Source of the DNA: Bacteroidales bacterium
Lineage (GTDB): Bacteria > Bacteroidota > Bacteroidia > Bacteroidales > UBA10428
DNA length: 64,000 nt
NCBI GenBank assembly: GCA_016933335.1
Contig: JAFGBD010000023.1
Location: forward strand, 62,001 to 126,000
Direction of reading: 5' to 3'
Of this stretch, positions 10,103 to 18,562 are shown in pieces. Within the stretch, counting starts at the first letter, position 1. The number at the start of each line of letters is the position of its first letter. The notes beneath the pieces are model-generated. The model made no database searches and was not told the origin of the DNA. It saw nothing but the letters and a program-made list of their open reading frames with translations. A program made the position numbers and the translations under genes.

Positions 10103-10135
10103 TTTGCGATTAAAATCTTAATATCAATACCTTTG
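10103..10135 (+). promoter_or_regulatory. putative Bacteroidota promoter of the SPOR lipoprotein gene
   Basis: TTTG at 10103-10106 and TACCTTTG at 10128-10135 are separated by 21 bases, close to the phylum consensus TTTG-N19-TAnnTTTG. The -7 element ends 21 bases before the ATG at 10157, giving a short leader. Confidence 0.55.
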
Positions 10136-10156
10136 TAAATTAAAATATTTAAAATC

Positions 10157-10627
10157 ATGAAGAAAGTACTGATCGTTGCTTTATTAATTGTGATATTCTG
10201 TCCGGCCTGCAAATATTTCGAAAAGAAGCGGCTGTTTTCAAAAGGCGCCGATACAATGTTAAATTATGCAGCAGAGATTGAGGAACCTGCAACAGAAGAT
10301 ACCATGGAGTTCTATACCGGTCTCAGTGATGTTCAAAGTCAGTCCGGTCTCGTTTCTGATTCTTTAAGAGAGTTATATCAACCAGCTGCTGCCCTGAGCT
10401 CAGATAATGTATTTATGATTGTCGGCTGTTTCCTGATCCCTCAGAACGCTGACAGTTATTCGGAAAAAATCAGAAACATGGGATATTCTTCTGAGATCAT
10501 TCTCAGAGCTGACGGGTTTCATATGGTTACTGCAAATTCATATGGCAGTGTAAAGGATGGTTTAAGGGATTTGCAGAAATACAGGGATGAAGTTACAGAT
10601 CAGGCATGGGTTTGGGTAAAAAAATAA
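10157..10627 (+). CDS. SPOR-domain lipoprotein
   Basis: The 156-residue protein begins with a lipoprotein signal: MKK, a hydrophobic stretch and the lipobox FCPAC, putting the lipidated cysteine near residue 19. Residues 85-156 form a SPOR domain (NVFMIVGCFLIPQNADSY through DQAWVWVKK), which in known proteins binds denuded peptidoglycan glycan strands at the division septum. A short acidic linker joins the two parts. It has its own promoter and no operon partner; the next gene is convergent. It is likely an envelope protein concerned with the cell wall or division, but its exact role is unknown. Confidence 0.82.
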   Translation: MKKVLIVALLIVIFCPACKYFEKKRLFSKGADTMLNYAAEIEEPATEDTMEFYTGLSDVQSQSGLVSDSLRELYQPAAALSSDNVFMIVGCFLIPQNADSYSEKIRNMGYSSEIILRADGFHMVTANSYGSVKDGLRDLQKYRDEVTDQAWVWVKK

Positions 10628-10670
10628 GCGAATACTTAAGTTTCGCTCATTTCTATACTCATGGATTATC

Positions 10671-11876
10671 TCATGTACCTGTCATAATAAACAAGGGTTG
10701 AAATTCAAAGCTTTTATAATACGGGCGTAATCTTTCAGTATCATAATATCTTTTCACATCAACAATTTTATTTGTACTGGTCACTACATCAATAGGGGCA
10801 TTGTCATATCTGCCATTCCTTAATACAACAAGTCTTCCGTGAATGCCCTTTAATAACAGGTCAAGCGCCAGGTTACCATATGCCATAGGCACTATGGAAT
10901 CAATGGCATCAGGGTCACCACCGCGTACAAGATATCCAAGTTGCTGATTTATTACATTAACCCTTTTTCCATTGTTATACTTGACTGATAAGTCTCTTAT
11001 AATATCAGACATGATATCTCCTATCCCGCCCAGTTTGGCATGACCGTACTGGTCTTTTTCCTTTGATTTGAATACCATTTCGCTGGTTCCGGTGAACATA
11101 GCCCCTTCGGAAGCAAGAACCACGGAATATCTGCTCGGGTATTTGGCGCGGTCATCCATGAGCAATTGAGTGAGTTTTTCAATATCAAATTTATATTCAG
11201 GTATTACGCACCTGTTTGCAGCTCCGGCCAGTGTTGGAAGCATAGCCGTGAATCCGGCATATCTGCCGAATACTTCGATAACCAGTACCCTTTCATGAGA
11301 ACCGGCAGATGTTCTGAGAATGTTGCAGAGATGTATGGTACGTGTAATACAGGTACTGAATCCGATACAATAGTCGGTGCCGGGTACATCATTATCCATT
11401 GTTTTCGGAATGGCGACAACTTTGACTCCTTCGGCATACAGTCTGACGCCATAGCTTAAAGTATCATCTCCGCCTATAGGTATCAGATAATCGATACCCA
11501 GTGATTCCAGATTTTTGATCACCTCGGGAGTAAGATCGTTGATTTCCTCCTTGTATTTGTCTTTATATTGTTCAGGAACCTGGACTAAAGGGATATGACT
11601 GGGTCTGGTGCGTGATGTATGCAGGAAAGTGCCACCAGTGCGCCCGGCTTTATTAACTATTTCTTCAGTAAGTACAATATATTTATCACTGTTATCTGCT
11701 TTCTTGTCTCTGTTATACTCCAGAATTCCGGCCCAGCCTCTTCTTAAGCCAATAACCTGGTATCCCTCACGAAGTGCTCTGATAGTAATTGCCCGTATAG
11801 CAGGATTCAAGCCAGGTACATCGCCACCTCCGGTAAGAATTGCGATCGTTCCTTTTTTCTTTTTGACATAAACCAT
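10671..11876 (-). CDS. 6-phosphofructokinase, probably pyrophosphate-dependent
   Basis: The 401-residue protein belongs to the PfkA family. It shows the nucleotide/phosphate loop LTGGGDVPGLNPAIR, the motif GGDDT at residues 135-139 and PKTMDND at 157-163. In this family Asp in place of the second Gly of GGDGS, and Lys in place of Gly in PGTIDND, are known marks of pyrophosphate rather than ATP as phosphoryl donor; both are present here. It would phosphorylate fructose-6-phosphate, reversibly if PPi is used. A second paralogue lies 92 bases upstream on the same strand, so the two may be co-transcribed. On the minus strand, TATCTTTA about 38 bases before the start resembles a -7 element. Confidence 0.85.
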   Translation of the reverse strand: MVYVKKKKGTIAILTGGGDVPGLNPAIRAITIRALREGYQVIGLRRGWAGILEYNRDKKADNSDKYIVLTEEIVNKAGRTGGTFLHTSRTRPSHIPLVQVPEQYKDKYKEEINDLTPEVIKNLESLGIDYLIPIGGDDTLSYGVRLYAEGVKVVAIPKTMDNDVPGTDYCIGFSTCITRTIHLCNILRTSAGSHERVLVIEVFGRYAGFTAMLPTLAGAANRCVIPEYKFDIEKLTQLLMDDRAKYPSRYSVVLASEGAMFTGTSEMVFKSKEKDQYGHAKLGGIGDIMSDIIRDLSVKYNNGKRVNVINQQLGYLVRGGDPDAIDSIVPMAYGNLALDLLLKGIHGRLVVLRNGRYDNAPIDVVTSTNKIVDVKRYYDTERLRPYYKSFEFQPLFIMTGT

Positions 11877-11967
11877 AATCTGATTTAGTTTTGGTTAAAT
11901 TCCAGTGGTTAAAGATATTAATTTTTTTTTCTTTTTGGAATATGCAGGTACTATAAGAAAATGTCAG

Positions 11968-13185
11968 TTACCAGTTCAGTATTTTTTTGAAATCATATTC
12001 TGCCGGGTCCCGGAGATACTCTTCTGCTGCTTCATAATCTCTCTCCATAAGATATTGCAGATTGTTTTCATATACGATCTGAACTTTTGGAGAATCCATA
12101 TTCAACAATCTTGGCTTAACCTTGCCGTCTTTATCGACAACATCCTTCAGGTATAAAGGAGCTACTGTGCCCAGATTATCAACTGTAACCATACAGCCGC
12201 TGATCCCCTGCTGGAAAAGCTTCAGCACCCCGGTTCCGAGCAATGTGGTATATACAAGATCAAAAGCAATCGGGCGGGCACATCTGACCTCGTAGCCAAG
12301 TTCATTGGGCCTGCTTTTGAGAGAGATCCCCAGCTTTTTTAATCTTCGTTGCAACAACATGTTAAAGATATGAGATTTACTGACATTTCCTAATTCCGGA
12401 TGGCCATGATCATCATAGGTAAAATTGATACCGGTATCTATTATTTCTTTGTCACTCATAAAATGAAAAACTCCCTCGCTTACGACAGCAACTCCGTATT
12501 CTATTCCGAGAATTTTACGTTTGATGATGGAGCTGATGATCAGTCTGGTTATTTTATCAAATGTACATTTTGTTTTGTTAAATATTTCGGGAATGATAAT
12601 CATGGGACAGTGACAGGCAGTGCCAATGCCAAATGCCAGATGCCCTGCTTCACGTCCCATTGCGGAAACCACAAACCAGTTACCGCTGGTCCGTGCGTCT
12701 TCATAGATGGTGCTTACAATTTTCACACCCTCTTCTTTGGCAGACTGGTATCCGAAAGTCGAAATTCCCTCCGGCAAGGGAAGGTCATTATCGATGGTTT
12801 TGGGTACATGTATATTGGCAATATTGACTTTGTTTGCCTTAAGGAATTCACTCAGACGGCTTGCTGTTGAGGCAGTGTCATCACCTCCGATTGTTACGAG
12901 CAGTTTGACATTGTTCCTGACAAAAAAATCTGTTGTGAACTCTTTGTCTTCGGGTTTGTAACGGCTCATTCTCAAAGCAGAACCTCCACGGTTGTAAATA
13001 TCATCTGCGAATTCAAATCCGATGACCTCAAAGTTTGGCGCTACGCTAAACAGGGTCTTGAATCCCTCATGAAGTCCCAGTACCCTGTAACCGGCATTGT
13101 TAAATACTTTCGTAATGGATCCGATAACTGAATTTATTCCGGGCGCAGGCCCTCCGGCGCATAAAATCGCAATTGATTCTTTCAT
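11968..13185 (-). CDS. second 6-phosphofructokinase paralogue, probably pyrophosphate-dependent
   Basis: This PfkA-family protein has 405 residues from the ATG at 13185, which places MKESIAILCAGGPAPGIN at the N-terminus. An upstream ATG at 13233 would add 16 residues without family likeness and is less likely. Residues 100-104 read GGDDT and 128-134 read PKTIDND, again the pyrophosphate-type pair. It is clearly diverged from the neighbouring copy, for example GGPAPGIN against GGGDVPGLN, so this is not a recent duplication. The pair may form a heteromer or serve opposite flux directions, but that is inference. The upstream gap of 334 bases holds a tandem repeat. Confidence 0.83.
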   Translation of the reverse strand: MKESIAILCAGGPAPGINSVIGSITKVFNNAGYRVLGLHEGFKTLFSVAPNFEVIGFEFADDIYNRGGSALRMSRYKPEDKEFTTDFFVRNNVKLLVTIGGDDTASTASRLSEFLKANKVNIANIHVPKTIDNDLPLPEGISTFGYQSAKEEGVKIVSTIYEDARTSGNWFVVSAMGREAGHLAFGIGTACHCPMIIIPEIFNKTKCTFDKITRLIISSIIKRKILGIEYGVAVVSEGVFHFMSDKEIIDTGINFTYDDHGHPELGNVSKSHIFNMLLQRRLKKLGISLKSRPNELGYEVRCARPIAFDLVYTTLLGTGVLKLFQQGISGCMVTVDNLGTVAPLYLKDVVDKDGKVKPRLLNMDSPKVQIVYENNLQYLMERDYEAAEEYLRDPAEYDFKKILNW

Positions 13186-13295
13186 GATGATGATATTTGT
13201 CTGATTAAAAAATGAGTCTTTTACGGCATGCAAAGATGTGAATATATTTTTTAATCTAAAAATCTATTGTATCCAACGATATATCCGAAATCTTG

Positions 13296-13405
13296 TTTCT
13301 AATACTCACCGCACATGTTTCTGATCCTCATCGCACATGGTTCTGATGTTCACCAAACATGATGCTGATCCTCACCGCACATGTTTCTGATGTTCACCGC
13401 AGATA
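13296..13405. repeat. tandem repeat, five copies of a degenerate 22-base unit
   Basis: Five consecutive 22-base units start at 13296, 13318, 13340, 13362 and 13384. A typical unit runs TTTCTGATCCTCACCGCACA followed by TG. Two positions alternate between copies (CC or GT after TGAT), giving a higher-order pattern, and a sixth partial copy begins at 13406. It lies between the divergent starts of the second phosphofructokinase and the MFS gene. The period is not a multiple of three and there is no open frame through it. Apart from this, the 334-base gap shows only a weak promoter-like TTTCTTTG at 13493. Confidence 0.8.
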
Positions 13406-13519
13406 TTTCTGTATCCCGGCAATTGCTCAAAAAAATCAGAAAAATCATTTGTATTTCAGGATATTTCTCATTGCGGTTTCATAAATAAAACATTTCTTTG
13501 CAGGAATAATTCACAAATT

Positions 13520-14899
13520 ATGGAAAAAATACGAAGTTCGTTGCGTGATTCGAACCTCATGCGTTGGAGTGTTCTGCTTTCTGTTAGTTTTGTGATGGCA
13601 GCCAACTATTTTTTCTATGATGTTTTATCACCCTTGCAACCTTTACTGAGGGAGAAACTCGGTTTTTCAAATTCTGAATACGGCTTTCTTGTTTCTGCTT
13701 ACTCAATTCCCAATGTGTTTCTGCTGATGGCCATTGTCGGAGGAATCATTCTGGACAAAATCGGGATACGGAAAACGGGATTTACATTTATTGCTTTCAT
13801 GGCTTTAGGCTCACTTTTGACAGCCTATGGTTCTTCGGAATATTTCAATAGCGGCGGTCCGGGTTACCGCTTTTTTGATTCTTTTCTTCATCAGTATTCA
13901 CCAGCTTTGAAAATGATGAGTTTCGGTTTTTTTCTGTTCGGACTGGGGGCAGAGACCAGCATTGTTGTTATCACCAAGATTGTGGTGAAATGGTTTAAGG
14001 GAAAAGAACTTGCATTTGCATTGGGTCTGAACCTGTCAGTTGCCAGGGCAGGGACCATGATGGCCTTTTTGTTTTCCAATACACTCGCGCAGCAAAATCC
14101 CTGGTACAAGCCCATTTACCTTGGGGCCGTATTGCTGTGCATTGCATTGTTATCCTATCTTGTTTATATCATTTTCGATCTGAAAATTGATAAACAGATA
14201 AAAGAAAATTATGGAATTGCCCCGCAAGAAAAATTTCGTTTGTCAGATATTGGAAAAATCATCAGAATTCCTTCATTCATTTATATTACACTTCTCTGCG
14301 TGACCTTTTATTCAGCAGTATTTCCGTTTCTCAAATATGCCCCGGACATGCTGGAGAATAAATTTGGTTTTTCAGGTGAGCTGAGTGGACTGATTGTTTC
14401 GATTCTCCCGTTCGGAACCATCATCTTTACTCCTTTGTTTGGTTTGTTAACTGATTACAAAGGTAAAAGTGCATCTGTTATGATCCTGGGTTCTTTTCTG
14501 CTGATTCTTGTTCATCTGACTTTTATATTTACAAAAGTTTCTCCATACATCCCCATGTTTATCCTTGGGGTGGCTTTTTCTCTTGTTCCTGCAGCCATGT
14601 GGCCATCTCTGGCAAAAATCATAGAGAACAAAAGAATCGGCACAGCTTACGGTATCATGTTTTCAATACAGAACATCGGATTATGGGCGTTTCCGAACCT
14701 GATCGGAAAGATCCTCGATGTTTCAAATCCGGGTATTACACCCGAAATGCTGGCCAGAGATGAAGCTTATTATAACTATACCAATCCCATGCTGATGCTG
14801 GCTTTTCTGGGTATACTGGGCATTGTTTTTGCAGTGCTGCTAAAGAGGGAGGATAAAGTATCCGGCTTTGGGCTTGAGCTGCCGAACAAAAAAGAATAA
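13520..14899 (+). CDS. MFS transporter
   Basis: The 459-residue protein has about twelve hydrophobic segments in two halves joined by a charged loop near residues 220-245. Between TM2 and TM3 it has GGIILDKIGIRKTG, the usual MFS loop motif GxxxDRxGxR with Lys variants, and a matching copy in the second half (GLLTDYKGKSAS). It is an inner-membrane secondary transporter. The N-terminal half has an unusually long insertion (YFNSGGPGYRFF) between TM3 and TM4, likely periplasmic. The substrate cannot be told from sequence. No operon partner; the next gene is convergent. Confidence 0.8.
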   Translation: MEKIRSSLRDSNLMRWSVLLSVSFVMAANYFFYDVLSPLQPLLREKLGFSNSEYGFLVSAYSIPNVFLLMAIVGGIILDKIGIRKTGFTFIAFMALGSLLTAYGSSEYFNSGGPGYRFFDSFLHQYSPALKMMSFGFFLFGLGAETSIVVITKIVVKWFKGKELAFALGLNLSVARAGTMMAFLFSNTLAQQNPWYKPIYLGAVLLCIALLSYLVYIIFDLKIDKQIKENYGIAPQEKFRLSDIGKIIRIPSFIYITLLCVTFYSAVFPFLKYAPDMLENKFGFSGELSGLIVSILPFGTIIFTPLFGLLTDYKGKSASVMILGSFLLILVHLTFIFTKVSPYIPMFILGVAFSLVPAAMWPSLAKIIENKRIGTAYGIMFSIQNIGLWAFPNLIGKILDVSNPGITPEMLARDEAYYNYTNPMLMLAFLGILGIVFAVLLKREDKVSGFGLELPNKKE

Positions 14900-14953
14900 A
14901 AAGGATATCATAAGATAACCTGGTTACAGACCTGAAGAAAGATATCAACGGTT

Positions 14954-16222
14954 TTATGATTTCCTTGTTAATATTTGTTCGCGGTTCGGACCAACCGAGA
15001 CCAACGTAACCGGCACCCCTGTTTCTTTTTCTATAAATCTGATGTAGTCTTCAAGTTCCCGGGGAAAATCATCAGCGGATGTGATCGAAGAAACGTCAGT
15101 TGTCCAGCCTTTCAATTCGGCAAATACCGGCTGTGAAATCTCATCTAAATTAAATGGCAGGTGATCGATTTCCTTGTTTCCGATCAGGTATGCTGTTCCT
15201 GTTTTGATCTTTTCAAATCCGGATAGTACATCGGCTTTGGTCATGAACAACTGTGTTACACCATTAAGCATGATGGAGTATTTCAGCACCGGCAGGTCCA
15301 GCCATCCGCATCTGCGCGGCCGGCCGGTGGTGGCACCATATTCCTTCCCCTTTTCACGCAGCTGGTCTCCTGTCCGGTCAGTCAGTTCGGTAGGGAAAGG
15401 GCCGCTTCCGACACGTGTGCAATATGCCTTAAAAATACCATATACCTCACCGATTCTTGTGGGTGCAATACCCATGCCTGAACAGGCTCCTGCACAAATT
15501 GTATTTGAAGAGGTAACATAAGGATAGGAACCAAAATCGATATCAAGCATGGTGCCCTGGGCACCCTCAGCAAGTATCTTTTTGTTTTTATCCAGAAAAT
15601 CATTGATCAGAATTTCGCTGTCAGCAAGCTGGTACCTTTTAATGGTTTCTATTCCTTCAAACCATTCTTTCTCGAGTATTTCAATATCAAAGTCAAAGTC
15701 ATACAACTTCAGCAGGTCTTTGTGTTTCTCCTTTAAATATTGATATTTTTTTATGAATTCAGAACTGAGAATATCTCCCACCCTTAGCCCGTTCCTCCCG
15801 GTTTTATCCATATATGTGGGGCCTATTCCCTTAAGTGTTGAACCTATTTTTGTTTTTCCTTTTGCTTTCTCTGATGCCTGATCCAGGATCCGGTGGGATG
15901 GTAAGATGAGATGGGCTTTTTTTGAGATCAGTAATCTGCCGGAAAGATCAACATTCAGGGCAGAGATCGTTTTGATTTCTTCACTGAAGATAACAGGATC
16001 AATGACCACACCGTTACCAATAATATTAATCTGGTTTTCACGGAAAATACCGGAAGGGATGTTGTGGAGGATGTGTTTTATATTATTGAATTCCAGTGTG
16101 TGACCTGCATTTGGGCCGCCCTGAAAACGGACAATGACATCATATTTAGGAGCAAGAACATCAACTATTTTTCCTTTTCCTTCATCTCCCCACTGAAGGC
16201 CTACCAGAACATCAACTTTCAT
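14954..16222 (-). CDS. purA: adenylosuccinate synthetase
   Basis: The 422-residue enzyme joins IMP and aspartate with GTP to make adenylosuccinate, the first step from IMP to AMP. The start at 16222 gives MKVDVLVGLQWGDEGKGK, where residues 9-19 are the GTP/IMP signature. The frame is open to an ATG at 16291, but the added 23 residues have no family counterpart. Other marks are FQGGPNAGHT, the catalytic-loop block IGSTLKGIGPTY, TTGRPRRCGW near residue 300 and the C-terminal SVGPNREQ. The Fur-family gene lies 205 bases upstream on the same strand. Confidence 0.95.
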   Translation of the reverse strand: MKVDVLVGLQWGDEGKGKIVDVLAPKYDVIVRFQGGPNAGHTLEFNNIKHILHNIPSGIFRENQINIIGNGVVIDPVIFSEEIKTISALNVDLSGRLLISKKAHLILPSHRILDQASEKAKGKTKIGSTLKGIGPTYMDKTGRNGLRVGDILSSEFIKKYQYLKEKHKDLLKLYDFDFDIEILEKEWFEGIETIKRYQLADSEILINDFLDKNKKILAEGAQGTMLDIDFGSYPYVTSSNTICAGACSGMGIAPTRIGEVYGIFKAYCTRVGSGPFPTELTDRTGDQLREKGKEYGATTGRPRRCGWLDLPVLKYSIMLNGVTQLFMTKADVLSGFEKIKTGTAYLIGNKEIDHLPFNLDEISQPVFAELKGWTTDVSSITSADDFPRELEDYIRFIEKETGVPVTLVSVGPNREQILTRKS

Positions 16223-16427
16223 GAGCGGGCAATTAATTTTTGAACAAAAAAACGCTGCAAGGTACAAATATTTTTTGCAAAAAATTGACAAAATCCGTTG
16301 AAAAATACCGGGTATTATTTTTTCAGAAGCAAAAAAATTAAGACCTTAAATTATTGATATACAGATTTTAACATTAATAGTAGCAGGCTTAGCCACTTGC
16401 CGGAAACAACCCGTTAAAAGTGATAAA

Positions 16428-16880
16428 TTATTTCTTCGCGGTTATTTCATTTTTTCTGCCATATATATACAGGGAGTGATGTGAAGGTGTAAATCCATTC
16501 AGTTCGCAGGCAGTCTGGATGATTTCCTGGATTCTCGGATCGCAGAATTCAACAACCTGTCCGGATTCAATATCTATCAGGTGGTCATGCTGTATGCACT
16601 GATATGCTTTCTCAAACTGGGCAATGTTCTTTCCGAACTGATGCTTTACAGCAAGATTGCAGTCCAGCAGGAGTTCAATGGTATTGTATAATGTAGCACG
16701 GCTTACCCTGTAGTTCTTCTTCTTCATGGAGAGATAGAGTGTTTCAATATCAAAATGCCCGTCCCTTGAGTAAATCTCATCAAGTATTGCATATCGTTCA
16801 GGGGTTTTCCTGTGTCCTTTTTTCTCAAGGTAATCAGTGAAGATTTTTTTTACGGTCTCCTTAGTCTCATTTGATATCAT
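16428..16880 (-). CDS. Fur-family transcriptional regulator
   Basis: The 150-residue protein has a winged helix ([11 protein letters not shown] through [12 protein letters not shown], residues 22-70) and the Fur metal/dimer domain with HDH near residue 95 and [10 protein letters not shown] near the C-terminus. The acidic ligands corresponding to PerR Asp85/Asp104 are both Glu here (QFEK and VVEF), as in Fur rather than PerR. The structural-zinc CxxC that normally follows HDHLI is missing ([10 protein letters not shown]). It therefore belongs to a variant subgroup and may sense iron, zinc or peroxide. A PerR-box-like dyad lies directly before the start codon, which suggests autoregulation. Confidence 0.82.
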   Translation of the reverse strand: MISNETKETVKKIFTDYLEKKGHRKTPERYAILDEIYSRDGHFDIETLYLSMKKKNYRVSRATLYNTIELLLDCNLAVKHQFGKNIAQFEKAYQCIQHDHLIDIESGQVVEFCDPRIQEIIQTACELNGFTPSHHSLYIYGRKNEITAKK

Positions 16881-16883
16881 AAC

Positions 16884-16898
16884 TTAGACTAATTATAA
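16884..16898. promoter_or_regulatory. PerR/Fur-box-like dyad before the Fur-family gene
   Basis: The 15 bases TTAGACTAATTATAA match 12 of 15 positions of the Bacillus PerR box TTATAATTATTATAA (7-1-7 dyad). It lies three bases from the start codon, where a bound regulator would block expression. In this AT-rich gap some chance similarity is expected. Confidence 0.4.
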
Positions 16899-17061
16899 AT
16901 AAGGAGCTAAATTAAATATTTTTTTTTCAAAGCATGACATAATTTATAATCATTTTAAATAATTTTCCCCGGGGCCTGAAAAAAACCAGACTTTTGTTTA
17001 TCATGTTCGAAAAACCAGTTCTTCTGAAGCTTTGAACCAGGATTTTGACAATCGCAAAATA

Positions 17062-18456
17062 ATGTTTATTATTATCCCGGAATTCGTCTATTCATTACCC
17101 GAAAATATGCTGGAAAATATCAGGGAAAAAGTACTTCAGACCGGGCAGCTTGCCGGAACCAGAGAAAGAAACAAAGGCAGAAAAATAGTATTTTGCACAG
17201 GTTGTTATGATATTCTTCAATCAGGTCATGCTGTCTTTTTCAGTCAGTGCAGGCAGTTTGGAGATGTTCTTGTGGTTGGAGTGGGTCGCGATAAGGTGAT
17301 ATCAAAGCTTAAAGGTCCCGGCAGGCCTGTAAATCCTGAGAATAATCGTTTGTACCTTGTAGCCGCAATGCAGGATGTGGATTATGCCGTGTTAAATGAT
17401 AAAAGCATTTACGGAGATAAAATCGACTTTAAAAATATTCTGGAGAAGCTCAGGCCAGACGTCTTTGTTGTAAATAATGACGATTCCGGCATTGATGAAA
17501 AGAGGTCGCTCTGCTCAGCCATTGGTATACACCTTGAACTTGTGAAACGGATTGTTCCGCCCGAACTTGAACCCACATCAACCACCCGGATCATTGATAA
17601 GATAAATTTCAAATACAGGGCCCCGTTGCGGATGGATTTTGCCGGAGGCTGGACAGACGTGCCTTTTATTATGGGTAATAAAAAAGGTTATGTTTCAAAT
17701 GCAACAATCAGTCCGCTGATCGAATATAAAAACGGTCAGTTCAATTTTTCGGGTTACCCGAGGGGAAGCGGCCTGAGTACGTCGACAGCCGCCAAGTTGC
17801 TTGAAATGATCTCTTCCAAGACCTACAACTCAGATTCAAAAGGCCTGTCCCAGATCGGGGAGGATTTGTTTAATCTTGAAAATACAGAACTTAACTGGGC
17901 TATCGGAAGACAGGATCAATACTCGATAGTATACGGGGGATTTAACTGTTTTGAATTTGGCAGGGATTATGCAAAACGAATGGACATCAATGTTCCCGCA
18001 GAAGTACTCGATGCGTTCAAAAAAAATCTGTTGCTCATTCATACCGGCGTATCCCGTAATGCACAATCGGCTGTTGAACAGGTTTACCAGAACCACCGGA
18101 CTGCAAGCGGACAAAATGCCCTTGACAAGCTTGCCAGACTGGGCCTCGAATTTGCCATGACGCTTGAAAAGAAAGATTTTATCGGGTGTGCCATGATCAT
18201 GGAAGAGAATTTCAAAGCACAGATACAGCTGGCAACGGCATCTTCAAATGAATACCTGGATCACATGTATGATTTTGCCAAAAATCATGGTGCAAAGGGG
18301 GGGAAAATTGCCGGAGCCGGAGGCGGTGGCGCATTTATATTCTATTGTGAAGATCCGGGGTATTTGAAAAACACTATGAAAGAGGAGTTTGTCGATTGTT
18401 TTGAGATAGATTTTGACTTTCATTTTAAGGATATCAAGTCCCTGAACAAAATATAA
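17062..18456 (+). CDS. bifunctional nucleotidyltransferase / GHMP sugar kinase fusion
   Basis: From the ATG at 17062 the protein has 464 residues; a TTG at 17032 would add ten. Residues 40-175 are an RfaE2/HldE-C-like nucleotidyltransferase with the signature GCYDILQSGH (47-56, the GxFDxxHxGH motif) and GPGRPVNPENNR. Residues 185-460 are a GHMP kinase resembling D-glycero-D-manno-heptose-7-phosphate kinase (HddA): YRAPLRMDFAGGWTDVP, the ATP loop GSGLSTSTA (236-244) and KIAGAGGGG (415-423). Such a pair could phosphorylate a sugar at C1 and then make the nucleotide sugar, the same logic as HldE or Bacteroides Fkp but with a different module pair. The substrate is unknown; heptose or fucose-like sugars are guesses. 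It stands alone, 107 bases before the GH28 gene. Confidence 0.75.
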   Translation: MFIIIPEFVYSLPENMLENIREKVLQTGQLAGTRERNKGRKIVFCTGCYDILQSGHAVFFSQCRQFGDVLVVGVGRDKVISKLKGPGRPVNPENNRLYLVAAMQDVDYAVLNDKSIYGDKIDFKNILEKLRPDVFVVNNDDSGIDEKRSLCSAIGIHLELVKRIVPPELEPTSTTRIIDKINFKYRAPLRMDFAGGWTDVPFIMGNKKGYVSNATISPLIEYKNGQFNFSGYPRGSGLSTSTAAKLLEMISSKTYNSDSKGLSQIGEDLFNLENTELNWAIGRQDQYSIVYGGFNCFEFGRDYAKRMDINVPAEVLDAFKKNLLLIHTGVSRNAQSAVEQVYQNHRTASGQNALDKLARLGLEFAMTLEKKDFIGCAMIMEENFKAQIQLATASSNEYLDHMYDFAKNHGAKGGKIAGAGGGGAFIFYCEDPGYLKNTMKEEFVDCFEIDFDFHFKDIKSLNKI

Positions 18457-18562
18457 GATGTTTTTGAATTTTATGCCGTGATTGTGGCACATTTTATACA
18501 AATATTGTAGCTTTAAATTATATATGATCATTGTCAATCCACTTCATTATTAAATTACTGCC

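Noticed and set aside
10629-10650. AGCGAA/TTCGCT hairpin between the SPOR and phosphofructokinase genes
   Set aside because: Six-base arms with a 9-base loop are too weak to call a terminator.
13296-13405. CRISPR array
   Set aside because: The 22-base units are directly adjacent with no unique spacers, and no cas gene is present.
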